Source: JANQEA01 sp964466035 (GTDB lineage Bacteria > Bipolaricaulota > Bipolaricaulia > UBA7950 > UBA9294). From it: a DNA stretch of 64,000 bases. Location: positions 197,155 through 261,154 of the forward strand of contig CAYXLR010000001.1 in NCBI GenBank assembly GCA_964466035.1, read 5' to 3'. Made by a program: the position numbers and the translations under genes. The stretch's first letter is position 1; the number at the start of each line of letters is the position of its first letter. The notes beneath the pieces were generated by a model that was not told the DNA's origin, made no database searches, and saw nothing but the letters and a program-made list of their open reading frames with translations. This document shows positions 7,609-15,139 of this stretch, piece by piece.

Positions 7609-7803
7609 TCAGTATTGCGTCCCCCGAATCACAAGTGCTCTTTGCTTGCGAGTGCGTGCTCCTTGAGCACGTACGAGGTTGGCTCCGCCAAACATCGTGA
7701 ACGGATGCTCGGCAACAACGTTGGCGGTGTCCCGGGACTCGAGCTGCTCCTTCAGCACCAACTTCTTCCCTTGTTCGTAGGCTCCGCCTACATACCCTCC
7801 CAT
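7609..7803 (-). CDS. Possible small hypothetical protein (64 residues)
   Basis: A 64-codon frame starting MGGYVGGAYEQGKKLVLKEQ and ending ALVIRGTQY. Its composition is balanced and not arginine-rich like the shadow frames nearby, but there is no clear ribosome binding site before ATG 7803 and I recognise no family. It could be a real small gene of the module, a fragment of a larger protein, or chance. Confidence 0.25.
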   Translation of the reverse strand: MGGYVGGAYEQGKKLVLKEQLESRDTANVVAEHPFTMFGGANLVRAQGARTRKQRALVIRGTQY

Positions 7804-7917
7804 CGCCGGTGATGACGAATCCTACGGAGCAGATCAGAACGGAGAATCCGACCAAACGGATTCTTGGAAGAGAACTCCGCGCCCTTGCTTGTCGCTCTTC
7901 GACTGAGTTTCCGCGCC

Positions 7918-9051
7918 ATGTTTGCACACGGCACAGGTATGCGGAAGAATGGTCCAGAGATGAGTTCGACAAGCGCGGAGAAGACGAATCACGGTCAACA
8001 GCTGGCTCTCCTGAACGGTGTTGCCAAGTATCCGGAGATTGCATCGCGCTTCCCGCGCTTGAGGTACATGGGCAGCAAACACAGACTCCTGCGTTGGATT
8101 CATCAAGTATTGTCGACGTTGAATTTTGATACGGCCGTAGATGCGTTCTCCGGCTCAGGCTGTGTCGGGTATCTCCTGAAGTCGATGGGAAAAGAGGTTA
8201 TCACCAACGACTTCCTGCGCTTCTCGTACACGATCGCAATGGCAGCCATTGAGAACTCTCAGACAACCCTCTCCTCAGATGACGTCGCTATGCTAATGGA
8301 GAATGACCCGAACCACGACGACTTCATCGAGAGGACCTACTCAGGAATCTTCTATACACCTGCCGAATTGCGCTTCCTCGATCTTCTCTCGTGGAACGTC
8401 CGGAAGCTGGACGACAGCTACAAGCGTGCGCTTGCCCTTGCAGCCGCGGTGAGAGCGTGCGTGAAGAGACAACCCAGAGGTGTCTTTACCATTGCCGGCA
8501 ACCTTGAGAAGTACGATGACGGTCGGCGAGATCTGAGGTTGCCTCTGCGGGAACACTTCCCTGAGCAGGTTCAGGTCTACAACGATGCCGTGTTTGACAA
8601 CGACAGAGTGAACCGGGCGCTGTGCGGAGATGTCTTCGACCTAGATGTGGAAGCGGATCTTGTCTACATGGACCCACCATACGTTCCCCGCGCTGACGAC
8701 AACTGCTATATCAAGCGGTACCACTTCTTGGAGGGGTTGGTGACGTACTGGGAGGGACTGGAGATCTTGGAAGAGACGAAGGTCAAGAAGATCCGTAAGC
8801 GCTACACTCCGTTCTCATACCGGCGCGACGCGACCGACGCGTTCGAGAGGATGTTCGAGAAATTCAAAGACAGCCTCATCGTGCTCTCATACTCCTCCAA
8901 CGGCTATCCGAATCTCGAGACACTGGTCGGGCTGATGCATGAAGCTAAGGGCGATGTCCAAGTTTATGCCAAAGAGCATCGATACCACTTCGGCACACAC
9001 AGTGCCGTTGCCAGGGCCAGAGTCCAGGAGTACTTGATCGTAGGAGCGTAG
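7918..9051 (+). CDS. DNA adenine-N6 methyltransferase (D12-like) of a type II restriction-modification system
   Basis: A roughly 377-residue DNA methyltransferase. RYMGSKHRLLRWI (49-61) is the N-terminal SAM-contact segment of D12-class adenine methylases. FSGSG (77-81) in AVDAFSGSGCVGYLL is motif I, and MDPPYVPR with DPPY at 252-255 is catalytic motif IV. It modifies adenine in the site cut by its partner nuclease, which starts one base after this stop codon. Starts at ATG 7918, 7939 and 7960 or TTG 7864 are all possible; none has a strong ribosome binding site and all keep the whole catalytic domain. The gene is less GC-rich than housekeeping genes in the window, consistent with transfer. 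The recognition sequence cannot be read from the protein. Confidence 0.9.
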   Translation: MFAHGTGMRKNGPEMSSTSAEKTNHGQQLALLNGVAKYPEIASRFPRLRYMGSKHRLLRWIHQVLSTLNFDTAVDAFSGSGCVGYLLKSMGKEVITNDFLRFSYTIAMAAIENSQTTLSSDDVAMLMENDPNHDDFIERTYSGIFYTPAELRFLDLLSWNVRKLDDSYKRALALAAAVRACVKRQPRGVFTIAGNLEKYDDGRRDLRLPLREHFPEQVQVYNDAVFDNDRVNRALCGDVFDLDVEADLVYMDPPYVPRADDNCYIKRYHFLEGLVTYWEGLEILEETKVKKIRKRYTPFSYRRDATDAFERMFEKFKDSLIVLSYSSNGYPNLETLVGLMHEAKGDVQVYAKEHRYHFGTHSAVARARVQEYLIVGA

Positions 9052-9052
9052 A

Positions 9053-9892
9053 GTGAAGCGCTACAGGCAAACTGAAGAGCAACTACTCAAACTAATCGGG
9101 GCGGTAGACGTCGATTGGCGAGATGAGCACTTCATGGCCGTATGGCATCTTCTTGAAACAATCCCGAAGCGTGGACACCATCGCCTTGAAGACATAGGAA
9201 CCCTCTTCGATGCCGACTTCGATGCTGCGGTCACTGCGAGCCGCTTGATCCTAGACCTATCGAAGGATGCTTTCACGATTGCCTTGAAAGGGAAATTGGA
9301 AGGAGCATCCCCAAGCAAGACGAGCTTTGCTGGTGATCGAGGGAGGTTTCTCACGGCACTCGAAGCGCTGGGTATTGTGGACGCACTGAATCAGCTAGCC
9401 GGGCAGGAATACACGTGGAAAGACATCCTGGCCGAACGGCTAAAGTCCGGACGGGGAAGTGCGATCAGAGGGCAGAAACGAGGGAGAGTTCTTGAGGATT
9501 TCGCTGAAGAACTGATCCGCGAAGTCTTCGGTGAGAGGTATGAGTCCCGCTGCAACTTCGTCGGCGCGGACGGGGTGACGGAAGCGAAGTGCGATTTTGC
9601 GATCCCCTCTTCCAAGGACCCTCGCATTGTCATTGAGAGCAAGGCATATGGCGCGACAGGCAGCAAGCAGACTGACGTGCTTGGGGATGTTGAGAAGATC
9701 GTCCGGGCAAAGCGGCATGATACGAACTTCCTGTTCGTCACGGATGGCGAAACGTGGCGGGAACGCCGTTCAGATCTGAGGAAGCTCATCCGATTGCAGA
9801 ATGAGGGCAGGATTTCTCGGATCTACACTCAAGCCATGCGGGAAGAACTCCTCAAGGATCTTGAGACCCTGCGAGGGGAACACTCCATCTGA
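9053..9892 (+). CDS. Type II restriction endonuclease (PD-(D/E)XK, DpnII/MboI-like)
   Basis: A 279-residue protein following the methyltransferase with a single base between them (TAG, A, GTG). The probable catalytic core is CDFAIPSSKDPRIVIESKAYG, giving Asp181, Glu195 and Lys197 in the D-x13-ExK spacing of PD-(D/E)XK nucleases. Just before it, RGQKRGRVLEDFAEELIREVFG resembles the helix preceding the core in DpnII/MboI-type and related enzymes. The N-terminal half (1-130) is helical and may bind DNA. Gene order, tight spacing and a shared lower GC content support a complete two-gene restriction-modification system. Family placement within type II enzymes is inferred from motif arrangement only. 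Confidence 0.82.
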   Translation: MKRYRQTEEQLLKLIGAVDVDWRDEHFMAVWHLLETIPKRGHHRLEDIGTLFDADFDAAVTASRLILDLSKDAFTIALKGKLEGASPSKTSFAGDRGRFLTALEALGIVDALNQLAGQEYTWKDILAERLKSGRGSAIRGQKRGRVLEDFAEELIREVFGERYESRCNFVGADGVTEAKCDFAIPSSKDPRIVIESKAYGATGSKQTDVLGDVEKIVRAKRHDTNFLFVTDGETWRERRSDLRKLIRLQNEGRISRIYTQAMREELLKDLETLRGEHSI

Positions 9893-10222
9893 ATTCTGAG
9901 GGAACATCGCCGCATCTGGCCCCATTTCTAGCTTGGCTGCGGAGTTCTCCGTGCGTTGCTGAGCGCTGCTCTACGCCTCCGTCGCGACGAACCGCTTCCC
10001 GTCCCGCTTGCAGAGCACCTGCACGACGTGACGACCGGATGACACGGCCGGCGGGAGGCCGCCGCCCGGCGTCGTCCACTGTCCGATCATGTGGAAGCCG
10101 TCCAGCCCGGGGAGGGGGTCTTCTGTATCTGCCTTCGCAGCTGTGTCTGCATCATCATCTGCTTCGTGCTCGGCAGCCACCCGTGGTGTGCGCCGTGCTG
10201 CTGAAGTCGAAGGGATTGACAT
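9893..10222. other. Junction between restriction-modification and MNT-HEPN modules
   Basis: Roughly 330 bases without a functional gene. It holds the second copy of the oxidoreductase 3' end (9971-10111) and, beyond it to about 10190, a diverged continuation of the same gene fragment, before the MNT operator begins at 10223. Confidence 0.6.
9971..10111 (-). pseudogene. Near-identical copy of the 3' end of the CrtI-like oxidoreductase gene (middle copy)
   Basis: This 141-base segment matches 11378-11518 with a single difference (C at 9976 where the intact gene has G), encoding the same last residues except a final Ala for Pro. Beyond 10111 the identity stops abruptly. A diverged continuation can still be followed to about 10190: another frame reads GWLPS then MMMQ, against GWLPSGNNLMMQ in the intact protein, with about 20 extra bases. 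It is a 5'-truncated remnant with a mosaic history: a fresh 3' end attached to an older, decayed part. Confidence 0.88.
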
Positions 10223-10264
10223 CCGTACCCAGAAAGAGTACGAATGTACTCATGAAGGGTACGG
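10223..10264 (+). promoter_or_regulatory. Perfect 42-bp two-shell palindrome over the MNT start codon (autoregulatory operator candidate)
   Basis: The outer arms CCGTACCC (10223-10230) and GGGTACGG (10257-10264) and the inner arms GAGTAC (10236-10241) and GTACTC (10246-10251) are perfectly symmetric about one centre, with 5-base spacers on each side and a 4-base core. The ATG (10252) lies inside the right half. Each arm carries a GRGTAC half-site, giving four half-sites. This suits a dimeric winged-helix repressor, and the transcript could also fold into a hairpin that hides the start codon. Confidence 0.7.
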
Positions 10265-10851
10265 AAACCACTCCATCCTCGCTCGGTACTCTGCTTCTCG
10301 GCAAGACCCGACTCTCGATCCTCTCTCTGCTGATCCCGCAACCGGAACGGCGGTTGTACTTGCGCGAGATCGTGAGACTCCTAGGGGCCGGACAGGGCGC
10401 CGTGCAGCGGGAACTCGCAAATCTCGTGCGAGCGGGAATCCTCACGAAGACGCGTGAGGGGAACCTGACGTACTACAGCGCGAATCGATCGAGCCCCGTG
10501 TTCGACGATCTCAAGGGGCTGATCGAGAAGACGGCTGGAATTCCGGGCGCAGTTCGATCCGCTCTTCTCCCTCTGGCAGACTCCATCGAGCACGCCTTCT
10601 TGTACGGGTCGATGGCGCGAGGCGACGAGCGCGGGGAAAGCGACGTCGATCTCATGGTCGTCGGCGATGTGGCGTTCCTCGAGGTTGTCAAGGCGGTCTC
10701 AGCGCTTCAGGAGACCTTGGGTCGGGAAATCAACCCAACGGTCTTCACCCGAGCGGAGTTTCGCGAGCGGATCGAGGATGGCGATCACTTCTTGACGCGT
10801 GTGATGAGCGAGGAGAGAACGGACTTGATCGGAGGGGATCGTGAGCCTTGA
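10252..10851 (+). CDS. MNT-type nucleotidyltransferase antitoxin with N-terminal winged helix
   Basis: A 199-residue fusion. Residues about 15-80 form a winged helix-turn-helix (ERRLYLREIVRLLGAGQGAVQRELANLVRAGIL, with a basic wing), as in ArsR-like transcription factors. Residues about 105-199 form a minimal nucleotidyltransferase with the signature YGSMARGDERGESDVDLMVVG (Gly119-Ser120, Asp131, Asp133). In MNT-HEPN pairs the nucleotidyltransferase neutralises the HEPN toxin by transferring AMP groups to it. The added DNA-binding domain suggests this antitoxin also controls its own promoter, and the 42-bp palindrome over its start codon is the obvious site. The preferred start is ATG 10252, without a clear Shine-Dalgarno. 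The gene overlaps the HEPN gene by 11 bases. Confidence 0.85.
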   Translation: MKGTETTPSSLGTLLLGKTRLSILSLLIPQPERRLYLREIVRLLGAGQGAVQRELANLVRAGILTKTREGNLTYYSANRSSPVFDDLKGLIEKTAGIPGAVRSALLPLADSIEHAFLYGSMARGDERGESDVDLMVVGDVAFLEVVKAVSALQETLGREINPTVFTRAEFRERIEDGDHFLTRVMSEERTDLIGGDREP

Positions 10852-11296
10852 GTCCTGGCGCGATTCGCGATTGATCGTCGAACACGAGACGAGCCAGCAG
10901 GAGATCCATGAGTTGCTCGGGATCGTGAAGACGGATCTCCGAGACGCCCACATCGATGGACTGAGCCCCGACCGGCGCCTTGCCTGCTGCTACGGCGCGC
11001 TTCTCACGGCGGCTCGTGCGGCTTTGCGCGCCGCCGGATACCGGGTTCCGAAAGGCACGCCGAGCCATCACTACTACGCAATCCAGTCCCTGCAGTACAC
11101 CGTCGGCCTGGATCCCGATGTGCTGCGGCAGATCGAGAGCATGGGGAAGAAACGAGCGACGGCCGACTACGTACGCGTGGGCGAGGTTTCCGAGTTGATG
11201 GTCGGGGAGGGCCTCGCACTTGCCGAGGAGTATTGCGAACGGATTGCCGACTGGATTCGCAGGGAGCATTCGTCCTTGGTGGAAGAGCCAGGCTAG
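10841..11296 (+). CDS. HEPN-domain protein, probable toxin partner of the MNT antitoxin
   Basis: A 151-residue, all-helical protein directly behind the nucleotidyltransferase gene and overlapping it by 11 bases. The start is GTG 10841 with GGAGGGG six bases upstream, inside the previous gene. Helices such as RLACCYGALLTAARAALRAAGY and the segment GTPSHHYYAIQSLQY fit a HEPN fold. The usual RNase motif of HEPN toxins is R-x4-6-H; here the nearest pair is Arg68-x7-His76, so nuclease activity is uncertain. Position and size support a HEPN toxin controlled by its neighbour, but a HEPN domain acting only as a nucleotidyltransferase partner is also possible. Confidence 0.72.
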   Translation: MSLESWRDSRLIVEHETSQQEIHELLGIVKTDLRDAHIDGLSPDRRLACCYGALLTAARAALRAAGYRVPKGTPSHHYYAIQSLQYTVGLDPDVLRQIESMGKKRATADYVRVGEVSELMVGEGLALAEEYCERIADWIRREHSSLVEEPG

Positions 11297-11377
11297 GCGC
11301 AGGTCCTGCGGACAGGCCCTATCTCGACGTTCCTAGGCAACGCGTATCCCCACACGCGCTCCACCGCGTAAGCGGAC

Positions 11378-11518
11378 CTACGGCTCCGTCGCGACGAACC
11401 GCTTCCCGTCCCGCTTGCAGAGCACCTGCACGACGTGACGACCGGATGACACGGCCGGCGGGAGGCCGCCGCCCGGCGTCGTCCACTGTCCGATCATGTG
11501 GAAGCCGTCCAGCCCGGG
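11378..11518. repeat. Intact reference copy of the repeated gene end (module junction)
   Basis: This is the functional 3' end of the oxidoreductase gene. It is the template against which the copies at 9971-10111 (140 of 141 bases identical) and 6079-6183 (decayed) are recognised. The MNT-HEPN module begins immediately to its left. Confidence 0.85.
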
Positions 11519-12898
11519 CAGGGTCTTCTTCATCTGCATCATCAAGTTGTTCCCGCTCGGAAGCCACCCTTCGTACGAGCCGCGCCAGTTCCCGGTGAAG
11601 CGCTCCCAGGTCACGGGGGTCGCCACGTCGCGCATCTCGACCTTCTCGCGAATCCCGGGAATCCGCTGTTCGAGCGCGTCGAGGACGGCCTCGCAGGCGG
11701 TCCCCTTCTCGGCCGCGTACGCTTGAGGATCCTTGCTCAGCTCCGCCCATCGGTCGTAGTCGCTCGAGAGCATCAGGACGACGACGCATTTCCCGTCGGG
11801 CGCAAGCTGGGGATCGAAGTTGTAGGCCTTGAACGACAGCCGTTCGCGGAGCTTCCCGTCGATCTCGATCGGCGGAGAAAGCGGGAAGGTGACCCCGGAG
11901 ACCGTCGACGGGGTGGCATCGAGCGGATCGGCGACTCCGAGTCCGATGTACAGAAGCGGCGGGAAGAGCTTCATCGTCTCGTAGTAGCCCTTGATCGTCT
12001 CGTCGACGTACCGGCCGCCGAGCATGTCGAAGATCGTCGTCCTCCCGTCGGCGGCGGAGATCACGACGTCGGCGCGGTGCTCGGTCCCGTCCTCGAGCCG
12101 AACGCCGACGGCGCGATCCCCACGGTCGCCGGCCTCGGTCAGGATCTCGACGACCCGCGCGCCGTACTGGATCGAGCCGCCGAGATCGAGGAACCGCTTC
12201 TCGATGGCGCGGGCGAACGGGATCGAGCCCCCGAGCGGGTAGCCCGCCACTTTCCCGTTCTGCCACGCGAGCGGCATGATGAGCGCGAGCATCGGGAAGT
12301 CGTCCACCTCTTCGGCCATGCTCGCGAACGTCTCCCGGAGGAACGGGTTCTTCAGCTTCCTCGCGAAGTCGTCGACCGACACCTTCCGCCAGCGCATGAA
12401 CGCGCCGGCGAACGGAAGCATCGCAAAGGTCATGCCCAGCTTGTCGCCGAGGTTGTAGAGCTCGGGCGCCTTGTCGACGCGAAGATCGAACCGCGTGAGC
12501 TTGCGGATCGCCTTCGTGAGCGCTCGAATCGTCCGAGCGTCCTCCGGCGCGAGCTCCAGCAGGTGCGCCTCGAGCCGGTCGACGTCGGAGTAGAGGATCA
12601 GAGCCTTCCCGTCGGGCCCCTCGACGCGCATGTACTCGTCGAGATCGAGCATCTCCGACCCCTGAACCGCACCGACTTCCCTCCACAGCCGGTGGTAGCC
12701 GACGCCTGGCGCCGAACCGACGAGCCAGTGAAGGCAGCCGTCGATCGTGTAGCCGTTTCGCTTCCAGGCGGTGCAGACGCCGCCCGGCATGTTGTGCATC
12801 TCAAAGATCTTGGTCTCGTACCCGTTCATCCGGGCGTAGCAGCCGGCGGAGAGACCGGCGATGCCGGCCCCGATGATGGCGATCGACTTCTCGGCCAT
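11378..12898 (-). CDS. Phytoene desaturase (CrtI)-like FAD/NAD(P)-dependent oxidoreductase
   Basis: A 506-residue flavoprotein. The N-terminus has the dinucleotide-binding motif SIAIIGAGIAGLSAGCYARM (GxGxxG at 10-15), followed by FEMHNMPGGVCTAWKRNGY, the second FAD contact. VISAADGRTTI is the central conserved segment, and the C-terminal QWTTPGGGLPPAVSSGRH is the flavin-binding finish of CrtI/RetSat-type desaturases and isomerases. These act on carotenoids, retinoids or other polyenes; no carotenoid genes are nearby, so the substrate is unknown. ATG 12898 has GAGGAGG upstream. Its last 141 bases are repeated at 9971-10111 and, in decayed form, at 6079-6183, which makes this 3' end a likely insertion point for the defence modules to the left. 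Confidence 0.87.
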   Translation of the reverse strand: MAEKSIAIIGAGIAGLSAGCYARMNGYETKIFEMHNMPGGVCTAWKRNGYTIDGCLHWLVGSAPGVGYHRLWREVGAVQGSEMLDLDEYMRVEGPDGKALILYSDVDRLEAHLLELAPEDARTIRALTKAIRKLTRFDLRVDKAPELYNLGDKLGMTFAMLPFAGAFMRWRKVSVDDFARKLKNPFLRETFASMAEEVDDFPMLALIMPLAWQNGKVAGYPLGGSIPFARAIEKRFLDLGGSIQYGARVVEILTEAGDRGDRAVGVRLEDGTEHRADVVISAADGRTTIFDMLGGRYVDETIKGYYETMKLFPPLLYIGLGVADPLDATPSTVSGVTFPLSPPIEIDGKLRERLSFKAYNFDPQLAPDGKCVVVLMLSSDYDRWAELSKDPQAYAAEKGTACEAVLDALEQRIPGIREKVEMRDVATPVTWERFTGNWRGSYEGWLPSGNNLMMQMKKTLPGLDGFHMIGQWTTPGGGLPPAVSSGRHVVQVLCKRDGKRFVATEP

Positions 12899-13076
12899 GG
12901 TGTGTCCTCCTCGCTTCGTTGGTGCAACGCTAGTCGGAAGCGTGCACACGGTCAAGGGGCAGACGTACCGAAGGAAACCAAAGCATCGAGGGACGCAGAC
13001 CATCTCGCACTCCGAGGCATTCTTCGCGGGGCGGGCGAACGGCGGACCGAGTCCGTGATGTCTCCCTTCTGGTTCC

Positions 13077-14072
13077 CTACGTCGAAACGGACGCGGCGTG
13101 ACGCACCGTCTCCGGGGCCCCCGCGACCGTCCACCGGTCGCACCGTCCGCCGAGGGTTGCGACGGCCGATCCGGATTCGACGAACCGGACGATCTCGCAC
13201 GCGTTGGGACAGTGCGGGCAGGTGAACGTCTCGGCCCGGAAGTCGGACGACCGGATCCGGTCGGGATCGCGCATCCCCGACGCCGGAAGGCCCAGCTCCT
13301 TGGCGACGAGCGCCGCGCCGAACGCCCCCATCACGTTGTGATGCTCGGGGACGGTGACCGGGACGCCGAGCGCCTCCTCGAACGCCGCCTCGATCCCGCG
13401 ATTCGCCGCGACGCCGCCGAGGAAGAGGACCGGCGGCTCGATCGCCTTCCCCTTGCCGACGTCGTTCAGGTAGTTGCGAACGAGCGACCGGCAGGCGCCG
13501 GCGACGATATCCTCGATCCGGTGCCCGGTCTGCTGCTTGAAGATGATGTCGCTCTCGGCGAAGACGGTGCACCGCCCGGCGATCGCGACGTCCCGCGTCG
13601 AGGCGGCGGCGAGGTCGCCGAGCCGCTCGACCGGGGCGCCGAGGCGCGCGGCGAGCTGATCGAGGAACGCGCCGGTGCCGGCGGCGCAGACCGTGTTCAT
13701 CGCGAAGTCGACCGGAACGCCGTCCCGCAGGACGATGATCTTCGAGTCCTCGCCGCCGATCTCGAGGATCGTCCGCGTATCGGGGTACAGCGACAGGCAC
13801 GCCCGCGCGTGCGCGGTGATCTCGTTCTTCACCACGTCGGCGCCGACCAACGCGCCGACGAGCTTGCGGGCGCTCCCGGTCGTGCCGCACCCGGCGACGA
13901 CCCGCCCGGCCAGCCGATCGGCGACGGCGTCGAGGCCGTCCTTGACCGCCTCGACGACGCGGCCCCGGGTCCGACGGTACGTCGCGGCGAGGACGCGCTC
14001 GTCCGCGTCGAGCACGACGACCTTGCAGGTGATCGACCCGACGTCGATTCCGATCCAGACGTTTCGGTTCAT
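13077..14072 (-). CDS. 2-hydroxyacyl-CoA dehydratase activase-like ATPase (HgdC/BadF family)
   Basis: A 331-residue ATPase of the ASKHA fold. WIGIDVGSITCKVVVLD is phosphate-binding loop 1. GGEDSKIIVL is the second nucleotide motif, and NTVCAAGTGAFLDQL plus AGRCTVFAESD supply the two cysteines that hold a [4Fe-4S] cluster across the dimer in HgdC. Activases of this family hydrolyse ATP to inject an electron into (R)-2-hydroxyacyl-CoA dehydratases or benzoyl-CoA reductases. The C-terminal extension (about 260-331) has CPHCPNACEIV, a possible extra metal site. ATG 14072 overlaps the upstream stop by 4 bases and has AGGAG ahead of it. It is the last gene of a four-gene operon, and the enzymes are oxygen-sensitive, pointing to an anaerobe. 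Confidence 0.87.
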   Translation of the reverse strand: MNRNVWIGIDVGSITCKVVVLDADERVLAATYRRTRGRVVEAVKDGLDAVADRLAGRVVAGCGTTGSARKLVGALVGADVVKNEITAHARACLSLYPDTRTILEIGGEDSKIIVLRDGVPVDFAMNTVCAAGTGAFLDQLAARLGAPVERLGDLAAASTRDVAIAGRCTVFAESDIIFKQQTGHRIEDIVAGACRSLVRNYLNDVGKGKAIEPPVLFLGGVAANRGIEAAFEEALGVPVTVPEHHNVMGAFGAALVAKELGLPASGMRDPDRIRSSDFRAETFTCPHCPNACEIVRFVESGSAVATLGGRCDRWTVAGAPETVRHAASVST

Positions 14073-15139
14073 CGGGGGACTCCTTTGCTCTTCCTCGCCT
14101 CCAGCAGATCGATGAACGCCTCGAGGCGATTCTCCAGGCCCTCCTCGGCGAAGCGATCGCCGATCGAAAGCGAAAGCAGCGGCACGCTTGCATCCTGGGC
14201 CACCCGCTGGAGGACCGGCTTCAGCGCCGTCTGGGGCATGCAGCCGAACGCGTAGACGTGGAGGATCCCGTCGTAGCCCTCCTCGACGGACTCCAGCGCA
14301 TGGGCGCACGAGAAGATCTCCGACGTCGCCGGCGCGTCGTGCAGGTAGCGGCGGCATCGTTCCTTCAGCGGCGCGAGCGTCTCGTCCGACGCGCGGGCGA
14401 GCATCCGAAACCCGCTTCGCCAGTCGAGGAGGATCCCGCGCTCGGCGACCCCCTTGACCACCGCCATGATCGAGTCGAGCTCGCTTAAGATGTGCTCGCC
14501 GCCGACGACCCCGATCCGGAGGGACGGCGGCTCGGGTCGGAGCGGGAGGCGGGCCGCCGCGCGGTCGAACCGGCGGGAGACCCGCCACAGGGCGAGCGGT
14601 CCGGACGCGCGGTCGATTCGGTCGATCGTCTCACGTTCGAGCGCGCGGACCCGCTCCGGCGTCGAGGAGAGGCACCGCAGCGCGGTGCACCGCTTGTCGA
14701 CCTTGTGCAGCAGGTCGACCTTCCCGAAGAAGACGGCGTACGCTCGGAAGCAGTCGCGCTTCCGCACGGTCGGGCCGAAGTGCGACCGGAGGTTCGCCAG
14801 CGCGCCGCGGAACCCGTCTCCGCCGATCCGGTGGGCGGAGAAGCCGTCGGAGTCGGCGAACAGCGACCGGAGGTACTCGCTCGTGTCGGCGCAGCGGCAC
14901 GCCTCCGGTCCGAGCGACGACATGAACGCCAGCCGCCGGTCGCCGCGGTCGAGCTGCGACGCGAGCTGTCCGAGGACGAGCTTCCCCGAGAAGCAGAGGA
15001 ACGGGTGCGCCAGCTCGATCCCCCGCTCGGCGATCGCTGCGTCGATGCGCGGCGGGGTGGCCAGTTCGTGGCCGAGCGAGCGCAGCAGCCCCCGCACCGC
15101 GATGTAGTTGTTCCCCCAGGAGAAGGTGAAGTGGTTCAC
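14069..15139 (-). CDS. Hydroxyacyl-CoA dehydratase / activase-related protein, second component
   Basis: A 356-residue protein of the 2-hydroxyacyl-CoA dehydratase superfamily (HgdB/DUF2229-like region). Segments LAHPFLCFSGKLVLGQLA and GPEACRCADTSEYL contribute cysteines, and YGEHILSELDS-like and HVYAFGCMPQTALKPVLQ segments match the cluster-binding half of these proteins (SLRIGVVGGEHILSELDS, then the Gly-Cys-Met-Pro motif). GTG 15139 is chosen because GGGAGG stands seven bases upstream and it overlaps the preceding stop codon as GTGA. The frame upstream of this start is arginine-rich shadow. It probably forms a complex with the gene products on either side. Confidence 0.78.
   Translation of the reverse strand: MNHFTFSWGNNYIAVRGLLRSLGHELATPPRIDAAIAERGIELAHPFLCFSGKLVLGQLASQLDRGDRRLAFMSSLGPEACRCADTSEYLRSLFADSDGFSAHRIGGDGFRGALANLRSHFGPTVRKRDCFRAYAVFFGKVDLLHKVDKRCTALRCLSSTPERVRALERETIDRIDRASGPLALWRVSRRFDRAAARLPLRPEPPSLRIGVVGGEHILSELDSIMAVVKGVAERGILLDWRSGFRMLARASDETLAPLKERCRRYLHDAPATSEIFSCAHALESVEEGYDGILHVYAFGCMPQTALKPVLQRVAQDASVPLLSLSIGDRFAEEGLENRLEAFIDLLEARKSKGVPR

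Larger units (their letters stand above)
7416..7917. other. Intergenic stretch with right hairpin repeat and a doubtful small ORF
   Basis: Apart from the right copy of the 47-bp hairpin repeat and a possible 64-codon minus-strand ORF at 7609-7803, I see no gene. It should contain the promoter of the restriction-modification operon, but I could not pick a clear -35/-10 pair. Confidence 0.45.
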
